Assembly (NCBI GenBank): GCA_022592435.1
Contig: JABYQS010000013.1
Span: 62,001 to 126,000, forward strand
Direction of reading: 5' to 3'
Length of the DNA: 64,000 bases
Source: Cerioporus squamosus
Taxonomy: Eukaryota > Basidiomycota > Agaricomycetes > Polyporales > Polyporaceae
The notes under the pieces were generated by a model. That model did not search any database. It was not told the DNA's origin and worked only from the letters and a program-made list of their open reading frames with translations. Of the stretch, positions 56,572 to 64,000 are shown in pieces. Numbering within the stretch: the first letter of the stretch is position 1; the number at the start of each line of letters is the position of its first letter. A program made the position numbers and the translations under genes.

Positions 56572-59223
56572 ATGCTACAGCTCAGGATCCTACCGCTTGT
56601 CTTGCTCAGTCTGGTCTGCGGGGCTCTTGGTATACCCGCTCAAGCACCGCTGGAGATACCGCAGGGAGACATCGATGCCCTTACGAGTAGGTGGCGCGAT
56701 CGACGCTGGTCGTGTGCTGGTGTCGTCTGACTGTGGTCCGCACGCGTGCGGGGTCGCAGAACCTCGACGGAAACTTCAAGGGCGTTTCCTTCATATTACA
56801 GACATGCACCCCGACCCACACTATCGCGTTGGATCGTCGGAGAAGAAGGCATGTCACCGGGGCAAGCCCAAGGAGGGCAAGGCGGCCGCTGGTTTCTATG
56901 GACTCTCGTACAGGTGTGTGTCAAGTGCGTCCGTTTGGGAAACTTGGAAGAGACGTGTTCATGCCGCCCTAGCGACTGCGACTCCCCCTACACGTTGACA
57001 AATTATACCTTTGAATATCTGGAGCGAGAATGGGTGGACGACATAGACTTCGTGATATGTAATCGTCCCGTTCGCTCGTATGGCGGTGCTTCGATGCTCA
57101 TCCGTCGCACGTTGCGTAGGGACTGGCGATAGTGCGAGGTATGGCAGCCTTAGCCTCAATAGTCTGGCGGGACCGATGGACAGGACAGTTTGTCAGGCAT
57201 GACAACGACCGCAAACGACCGCGGACGACGTCGGAGATATATGCGCTCAACCGAGCCATGGCGAAGCGGATGGAAGAAGTCTTCGTACGCAGGGGCATTC
57301 CCGTGGTGCCAAGCATTGGTGCGTCTGCCTTCCGCACAGAATTCGCTCCATTTTGCGCTGAATGCATTACGCCGCCGACTCCCACAGGCAACAATGATGT
57401 CTGGCGTAGGTCGCATTCCGGTCCTGCGTGGCTGACCAGTGCTGACCGTGATCTACTGCCTCTATAGCTCATGTAAGTTCAATATCTCTCTGAAGAAGGG
57501 AATGCTGAGTTTGAGTTCTGCGCTAGAACATCATGATGCCAGGTGAGTGAGACACTGGTACGGGGTGTTTGCGAACCTTCGTACCCATACTAAACGCTCA
57601 TGTACCAGGTCCCAACAGCATTACATCCGAGTTCTCTTCGTACGTGCCGCTCGGCTCGCTTGCTACTGAACTGTCTTCTCAACGCCATACTAGCATATGG
57701 CGGTCCTTCGTGCCATTTCCCGCATATCAGGTGTTCCAGCGTGGAGGCTATTTCTCGGTGGAGGTTATCCCGAACTCTGTGGCTGTCATCAGCCTGAACA
57801 CCATGTACTTCTACGATTCAAACACAGGTGCGATTTCCCCACACTCCTATGTCATGCACTGTATTTTGACTAATTGCCATGGCAACTGACCAGCTGTGGG
57901 AGGCTGTGAGCTCTCCGATCCTCAAGACCCCGGGAACCTTGAACTCGACTGGCTGGAAGTGCAGTTGCGTTTGTTCCGGGACAGGAAGATGCAGGTCCGG
58001 GATCGGAACAACGTCCGATTGGCTGAATCATAATTGACTGCATCCGTAGGTCTGGCTGTCGGGACATGTTCCTCCATCGTCGCGAAACTACTTCCCGGAA
58101 TGCGTTAGTCTTTCTCTCTTGACGATTCTTGGGATGACGACAATGTCACTGACGTTCGAACAGCACGTTCGATATGTAGAACTCTCCCTCCGGTACCAGG
58201 ATACAATTCTAGGGCACGTCTACGGTGTGAGTTTTGCACGCCTCTTGCTCCGACATGCACTCATTTGGCCACCGGTGCCGAACGCAGCATATGAACATGG
58301 ACCACGTAAGTGCGACGGGGCTGCTTCTCGAGCATCCTCCATTAACGATTCCATTCAGTTCTTCCTTCTGGACGCCCAGGCACTCTCGCGGCGTCACAAC
58401 GCCTCGCTGACATCCGGCAACGAGGCTACCGTACTCAAGCACAACAAGAAGGAGCTGTACAGACTCTTGCTCCAGGAATTCGCGGACGTCCCGAAGGCTG
58501 AGAACCTTGACCATGACAACTACGGAGTCGTCAACGTCGCGCCTTCGCTCGTCCCGACCTACCTGCCTTCCTTCCGAATCTTTGTGTACAACACAACGGG
58601 AGAACTCTACGAGCCTGGGCATCTCGGCATGGATAAGCAACCAGGGCCTGCGAACCGTTCGATGAGAGACGTCGTAGGACCACTCTGTGCGGATCCAGAG
58701 TACCAGAACACCTGGCGCTGTCAGCTTACGCAGCCGTGGCATTCAAATCCGAAGTCGCCGTCCCGGACGAACGCACTGTGGACACCGCTTGGCTTCGCGC
58801 AGGTGAGGCTGAAGCTCGATCTGCGGCGCATCAGGAACGCAGCTGTTGACCGGCGTGTGGTCTGATTCATTGCGTTTGCAGTATTATTTGCCGGGCTTGG
58901 ACGGCGCGACGGAGGAGGACAGCCCGAAGTTTAAGCTCGAATATCTGACGTTCCCGGTGCATGCACTGCACCCACCCGCGGCGGAGGAGGCCGAGAACGC
59001 GACTCTCGCCCGCAAATTCGCGTACCCGATTCCGAAGCGGCATCTGCCTCGGTCGCTGCGGAACAGCACGCGGACGAAGTCGAAGAAGTACGCGCCGTAC
59101 GAGCTGGCGGACTTGACGATCCCGTCGTGGACGCGGCTGGCCCGGCGGCTGGGGCGGAAGAAGGGGAAGACGCTGCGGCAGCGGTTCAAGGAGTTCATGT
59201 ACATGGGGGGCGGGGAGGCGTAG
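56572..59223 (+). CDS. PPN1: Endopolyphosphatase (Ppn1-like, vacuolar)
   Basis: Cleaves inorganic polyphosphate in the vacuole. The N-terminus MLQLRILPLVLLSLVCGALG is a signal or anchor segment. Metallophosphatase motifs appear across many exons: RFLHITDMHPDPHYRVGSS, ACHRGKP, LTNYTFEYLEREWVDDIDFV, the second motif (see oddity), RHDNDRKRPRTTSEIYALNR, SIGNNDVWPHNIMMPGPN, SVAVISLNTMYFYDSN, WLSGHVPPSSRNYFPEC, LGHVYGHMNMDHFFLLDA. The C-terminal part carries the Ppn1 features RYAYPIP-like FAYPIPKRHLPRSL and a basic tail (RLGRKKGKTLRQRFKEF), stop 59223. Oddity: where relatives read WTGD-x-x-RHDND the sequence reads WTGQFVRHDND (57175-57210), so the metal-bridging Asp appears to be Gln, with five extra residues before it from the only usable splice acceptor. 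Confidence 0.88.
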
Positions 59224-59771
59224 GATACATGTTTTGTACTCTGGCGCGAGCGATGGCTGGGTGTATGATTATTCTGTTCCTGCGGCGGATCAGAGTGATG
59301 CTGGCTGTGGGAAGGGCTGCGGTGCGGAGGAGGCCCTGGAGGGCGCCGGACGGGCGCTGGTGGGCCGTGGCCTTGGGCGTGGGGGCGTGTTGCCTTGACC
59401 ACCGACGACGTTGTGCATCCGCTGCTTTCTTGCCATCTGAACTTTCCACTCCTTCCGTTGTCCGTCGGGGCCCAACGCGGATTTCTATTTTGTATTTACA
59501 TCGCTGGGAGGACTCGGTACTCGGGGGTCTCGCTCGCGTCCACTTCGCTGTGCTGTACCTTGCTCGCCCGGCGGCAGGCCAGAGATAGGATCACCCATCA
59601 TCTACCTCTCTGCCTCTCCGTGTCTTCTCCTTTTTACTCTCACCCTCGCTGTCTTAACTTGCTGCTCTCCTTGATCTCCTCCTTCGTTCACGCACGGCTG
59701 GGCCGCTTCAGGATCTGACATCCGCCACACACAGTCCTTACCCTCCCCAGTATCTATATCTACTTATCTGC
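59224..59771. other. Intergenic region, promoter of the RFX gene
   Basis: C/T-rich leader (59600-59770) upstream of the RFX start; no gene seen. Confidence 0.45.
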
Positions 59772-62700
59772 ATGGCGGCCGTGAACCTTCAGATGATGGC
59801 CGCCAACGTTCCTTTCGACTTCCTCCCGAATGCACACCTGCACTCGCGTTCCAACTCTGTCTCCTCCTCCTCCTCGCACTCCCCCAACTCTCGCCCTCAG
59901 TCTTCCCAGGGTGGCGGCGTTCTGCGCGCAGCGGCCGTTCTCCCACCCTCCGCCGAAGACCTCTATCGCGCTTCTTTCCATACCACCAGCTCCTTCGACC
60001 ACGCTCGCAACACCTCCGACGCCTCCCTCTCCTCCGCCTACTCCCTCGACCTCGCAACCCCCGCGGACTCGCCTCCGAATCACAACATCACCAACCCCGC
60101 ACTCAAGGGCCACTTGCGTCAGACCCACATCCGCGCCCGCGTCTCGGCCTCTCCCTACCCCCGTGACACGGAGAGTGTCCATTCATCCTCCAGCGAGACC
60201 GAGGACATCTCCATGTACCTCGCCACCACCGGGCCCGAGTACCACACCATGTTCGCGGGTCCGCCCCAGGCGATGATGCCCAACCCCGCTGAGGCCATGC
60301 ATGTGCACGCGCCGTACGGCAGGATGACCCTCTCTCCCGATCATGCGTTGGAGAAGCTGGCGGCGAACGTGCGGGCTGCCACGACGACCAGTGCGTCAGA
60401 CAGAGCGAAACAGATATTTGTGCAGGCCTGGTACGTCCCTCTCCGTCCGATCGTATGATGTACAGACCCGTTCAATGCCCGTCCCTTCCCCTATCTGTTC
60501 ATGTCATGTTTCCGTCACCGTCGCCACCTCCCCTCGTCCCTTCCCTCCGCTTCTCTGTCGTGCAGGTTGACAGCGAACTACTCCCCGTACCCCGACGGGA
60601 ACGTCCCTCGTCAAGGCCTCTACTTCTCCTACCGCCGGGTCTGCGATCAGTATGGCATTCCACACATCAATACCGCCACCCTCGGGAAGGCAATACGGCT
60701 CTGTTTCCCCACTATCAAAACGAGACGTCTGGGAGTTCGAGGGAACAGCAAGTATCACTGTACGTCCTGCCCTTGTACTTCGATCATGATTCTGTCGGCG
60801 CTTGATTGACGCCACCGTGCTATGCCTGACAGATTGCGGCATCCGTCCTGCGACGTCCGCAGAGGCAGAGTTCCTTCAGGATTACATCCGCAAGTCGAAC
60901 AACAGTGCCGCGCAGCAAGCCGTAAACGCCGCCCGTATGTCGAACGACCAGGGCGAAGGCATGAACCGCGGTGGCTCCGACGAGGATGAGGAGGACGAGT
61001 CGGAGGGCCCTGGGTCCGGAAATGCCTCCAAGCGGAACTCACTGAATCTGTCCAGCGGCGGGAAGGCACCTGCGTTCCTCGCGGATGAGAAGACTCCCAC
61101 TGCTGCGACTCTGCTCTCGCAAGCCCAGGCCACCCAGCGGCCCGCGAGCACCTTCCCCGTGCAAGCGCCCATACGGAGACACACCGGACAGGAAGGTCTT
61201 CCGGTCCCCTCGCAAGCATCTCCTTCCGGGAGCGTGCCGCCGTCGGTGCCCATGATGAGCGGGAACACCGCTCCTTCTGTTCGTCAACTGCCGAGCTTCC
61301 CGTCCATCGATGAGGCGGTCGGCGCGAACTCGACCACCCCGCAAAGCATGGCCGCGCGCGAGGTGTGGGTGTGGTTCCAGGATCATCTGGACGCGCTGTT
61401 GGAGAGCGTGCGCGCATTCAGGTTCGATCAGTTCGAGATGCATCTCCGGTCGTTCTGGTCGAGTTTGACCGGTGCCCATCGAGAAGTCGTTCACGCGCCT
61501 GCGGTGGCCGGTCTGATGGCAAAGGCAGATGCGATTGTGTACGACGTACGTCTTTCTGACCGCCCGCATGGCGGAGTATGGCTGACCATCCCGGCAGGAA
61601 ATCCTCGAGCTGCTCCGGTCGCAAATGCTCTCGCCCATCTCACCCGCGTCGTTGGCGGGTCTTCGCCAGCTAGCCGACAAGATGGAGAAGATCCTCCTTG
61701 TGGCTCTCGACTCGTATGGGAACACGTTTGTCGAGCCCAAGGTTGAGTTGGGCGCGCGGTTCGGGCATCTCGTTTGTGAGTGACAGTTCTATGATTGTGT
61801 TTCGAGAAGGCGTGACTGAGTTTTACTGCCACAGTGCGCTTCCTGGACATCTACCAGGTCACTCAGGCGCTGAACACGGTCCTGACCAACCAAAAGCAGC
61901 TCCTCGAGATGCGGAGGTCTTGGCAGAAGATTGACTTCGAGTCTGTGCGGAACCAGTCTGCGTTGGTGTGCAATTGCAGGCACGAGGATCTCGTTCAGCT
62001 GCTCGAGGGCGAGTTCGTCCAGGTGCTCGAGGGCTTGAGCAAGAGTCAGGACCCCGTTCGCGACGTCATGGCTTGGGCAGACAAGTGCTGTGAGCGTCTG
62101 ATGGGTGGTCGTGGTGTGAACGGTGTCGAGGACCGGACGACGATGAGCTCGCGGAGTGTACTGATCCGTTGGGGCTATGTAACAAGCCAAGTCATGCGAG
62201 ATCTGGTGAGCATATCTGCACGCCACTGCTCGTCGTGCGACATGCTGATCGTTGATTGGCATTCAGACTATACGTAGCGACCCCGCGTTCGGTGCTTTCC
62301 AGATCCTCAAGCTGTTCTTGGAGTGAGTCGATCATTGTAACCATGTGTCGATCCCTACTCACGACTGTCCCGCGAACCTCAGTGACTGGATCGCGCTCAA
62401 CGTCCTCCGCAATGTCGCGTTGTCGACGAACTCGGTCGCCGCGTCGGTCGAGCCTGTCATGCAGCAGCAATTCTTCTCACTGTCCCCTATGGCAGGACAG
62501 GAGAGCTTTTCCAACACTACCCTGGACGTCCGTCCCACGCCTTCTATGGCCCACACGCCGACGACGTCCAGTATGCTTGCTGCGCTGCAGGCCGATACCT
62601 TCAGCACCGGCAGCCTCGACCCCTCGGCTACGACCTTCGGTGCCGACGCCTTCAGCTCCCTCAGCTACCTCGACGGCGCATCATCACATGACGATGCCCT

Positions 62701-62863
62701 CACCGTACATACATCTGGGTTGTCGTTCTCCGACTACGGCCCGAACAGCTTCGACGTGCCCGCGTTTACACCGCAGGATCTCGGCATCAGCGGGTCTGGT
62801 ACGCCGCCATCTGCGAGCAGCGAGCCGGAGAACGAGTCCGATTCCGTGAAGTCAGAGTCATAA
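59772..62863 (+). CDS. RFX-family transcription factor (Crt1/Sak1/RFX1-like)
   Basis: Winged-helix DNA-binding regulator; fungal relatives control DNA-damage response or cell-cycle and morphology genes. The start at 59772 opens a Ser/Pro-rich disordered N-terminus (about 210 residues). The RFX domain is unmistakable: SDRAKQIFVQAW spliced to LTANYSPYPDGNVPRQGLYF, SYRRVCDQYGIPHINTATLG, KAIRLCFPTIKTRRLGVRGN, SKYHY spliced to CGIRPAT. Downstream exons give an acidic/Ser-rich linker, the RFX extended region (VWVWFQDHLDALLESVRAFR, FDQFEMHLRSFWSSL, FLDIYQVTQALNTVL, EMRRSWQKIDFESVRNQSAL), DWIALNVLRNVALS and a C-terminal Ser/Thr-rich tail ending SDSVKSES, stop 62863. Confidence 0.92.
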
Positions 62864-63235
62864 TCACTCGGGAAGATATATGTTGATTGGGATCTGCGAA
62901 CGATATTACTGCTATACCCTACGATCTGCCTTAATACCTGTCTTTTGCTCTCCTGGCTGTTAATTATTGACTTTTGCTTCGCCTGCTGTATTCACGTCTC
63001 ATAAATCCAGTATATGTTCCTCCTGTCGTCTCACCCGAATGTATCCAATCCTCACCAGTCAATTCACTGGACGCTCCCTGAAACTGGACGCGGGGCGTGA
63101 GGGCACTGAACATCGTGGACGGTGAAAGTGAAGATGCGATTGCGAGCGGTGAGCGTAGGATATGTAGATGCGCACGACAATTACACAATAATTAGTCCAC
63201 CAAGTACTACCCAAGAGACCATCCGTATCGCATCG
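62864..63235. other. Convergent intergenic region
   Basis: 3' UTRs of the RFX and Bfr1 genes; AT-richer than the surroundings, no coding signal. Confidence 0.4.
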
Positions 63236-64000
63236 CTATGCCTCGACAGCCTGCTCCTGTACGCTCTCCAGTTTCTCGTCGACAGACTCGGTAGGGACGC
63301 CTAACGAAAGGCCGGGAGCTACAGCGGGCGTGGAGGCAGGCTCAGCAGGCCGCTCTGCGCCACCGTTGGGAGGAACGTCCCCGGATGAGGGCACCTCAAC
63401 ATCGGCAGACTTGCCAAGCAGCTTGCGGATCTCCGCCTCTGCCTTCGCCTTGTTCTCCGCAGTGACACGCGCCTGGTTGGCCTCGAACCACGCCTTCTTC
63501 GTCTTGAGGTCTTCGATGACACGCGGCACATCCGCGGTCGACGTGGGTGGGGGTATTGAGAGCGAGAGGAGCGCAGTAAGGGTGGGCAGAGGCACGTTCA
63601 GCTGGCTGCCGGCAGCCTCCGAACCGTTGGTCTCCGCGGCAGGTGTCGAGGGCTTCGCGCCACCCTTCTTGCCCTTCTTCTTGCCACCACCTGCGACGAA
63701 GTACGCCTCTTCCTCCTCGCCCTTCTTCTTCCGCACGACCACGCCCTCTCCGGGACCGGCATCGACCTTCCGGATTTCGAGCTTGGGAACACCCGCGACA
63801 TCAGCCTTCTCCGTGAGGGGCTTCTGCCTCGACAACGTGGTGGTCGACGACTTGCCAGAGAATTGATCGATGAGAGTCTGGCAGTCCTCGATCTGCGCTT
63901 GGAACGCAGGGGCTTCGGCCTCCTCGCGCAGACGGTCGACAATCTCCTTCTTCTTAGCCTCCTCCTGCGCCGCACGTTCCACACGTTGACGCTCCAATCG
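63236..64000 (-). CDS. BFR1: Nuclear segregation protein Bfr1, 5' end outside window
   Basis: Bfr1 is a coiled-coil RNA-binding protein associated with polysomes at the ER and, in yeast, with secretion and nuclear segregation. The visible C-terminal part reads RVERAAQEEAKKKEIVDRLR, the Bfr1 motif IEDCQTLIDQFSG, a Lys/Gly linker (VAGGGKKKGKKGG), the conserved LNVPLPTLTALLSLSIPPPT, RVIEDLKTKKAWFEANQAR and AEAEIRKLL, then a Pro/Glu tail ending ESVQEQAVEA, stop 63236-63238. The frame is open to base 64000, so the start and main coiled coil are missing. Confidence 0.88.
   Translation of the reverse strand, partial: RLERQRVERAAQEEAKKKEIVDRLREEAEAPAFQAQIEDCQTLIDQFSGKSSTTTLSRQKPLTEKADVAGVPKLEIRKVDAGPGEGVVVRKKKGEEEEAYFVAGGGKKKGKKGGAKPSTPAAETNGSEAAGSQLNVPLPTLTALLSLSIPPPTSTADVPRVIEDLKTKKAWFEANQARVTAENKAKAEAEIRKLLGKSADVEVPSSGDVPPNGGAERPAEPASTPAVAPGLSLGVPTESVDEKLESVQEQAVEA

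Noticed and set aside
1..64000. CRISPR arrays, bacterial operons, Shine-Dalgarno sites, rho-independent terminators
   Set aside because: The window is eukaryotic with spliced genes; no regularly spaced repeats of that kind were seen.
1..64000. tRNA or rRNA genes
   Set aside because: No cloverleaf-compatible stretch with A and B boxes was noticed by eye; a covariance-model scan would be needed to exclude one.

Overview
The window looks like nuclear chromosomal DNA of an agaricomycete fungus (Basidiomycota, probably a polypore; the species cannot be named from sequence alone). The signs are dense, short GT-AG introns of about 50-70 bp, GC-rich codon use, pyrimidine-rich start regions, short divergent promoters, and families typical of the group: an NRPS-like adenylate-forming reductase, a DUF6535 membrane protein, MARVEL-type membrane proteins, a degenerate F-box gene and a Tad1-like LINE.

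Layout. 1-28 kb is mostly housekeeping: NRPS-like reductase (-, runs off the left edge), cactin (-) sharing a promoter with mitochondrial ClpX (+), RanBP1 (-), p24 cargo receptor (+), kinesin-8 (-) sharing a promoter with dihydroorotase (+), a LON/RING protein (+), an F-box pseudogene (+), glucose-6-phosphate dehydrogenase (-) sharing a promoter with THOC5 (+), and the E2 enzyme Ubc8/UBE2H (-). 28.9-41.4 kb is one transposon insertion. 41.5-50 kb is an accessory membrane-protein block: a small multispan protein, a MARVEL protein, a DUF6535 protein and a second MARVEL protein with a repetitive tail. 50.6-64 kb returns to conserved genes: acetoacetyl-CoA synthetase (-), a small orphan (+), endopolyphosphatase (+), an RFX transcription factor (+) and Bfr1 (-, runs off the right edge).

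The most interesting structure is the retroelement. A Tad1-like non-LTR retrotransposon ends in a 13-A tail at 41383-41395. The 16 bases flanking that tail recur exactly at 28887-28902, so everything in between, about 12.5 kb, appears to have arrived as one insertion or as nested insertions. It carries an upstream 269-aa reading frame of unknown function, a spliced-looking gag-like ORF1 with a CCHC knuckle, and an ORF2 with endonuclease, reverse transcriptase and RNase H domains. A perfect 17-bp hairpin overlaps the ORF2 stop. ORF2 is interrupted by a 586-bp solo LTR with a 5-bp target duplication; the two halves of ORF2 are in the same frame across it.

Exon structures were inferred by eye from splice motifs and remembered family consensus. 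Gene coordinates span start to stop including introns. Several 5' ends (UBC8, DUF6535, small membrane protein) remain uncertain.
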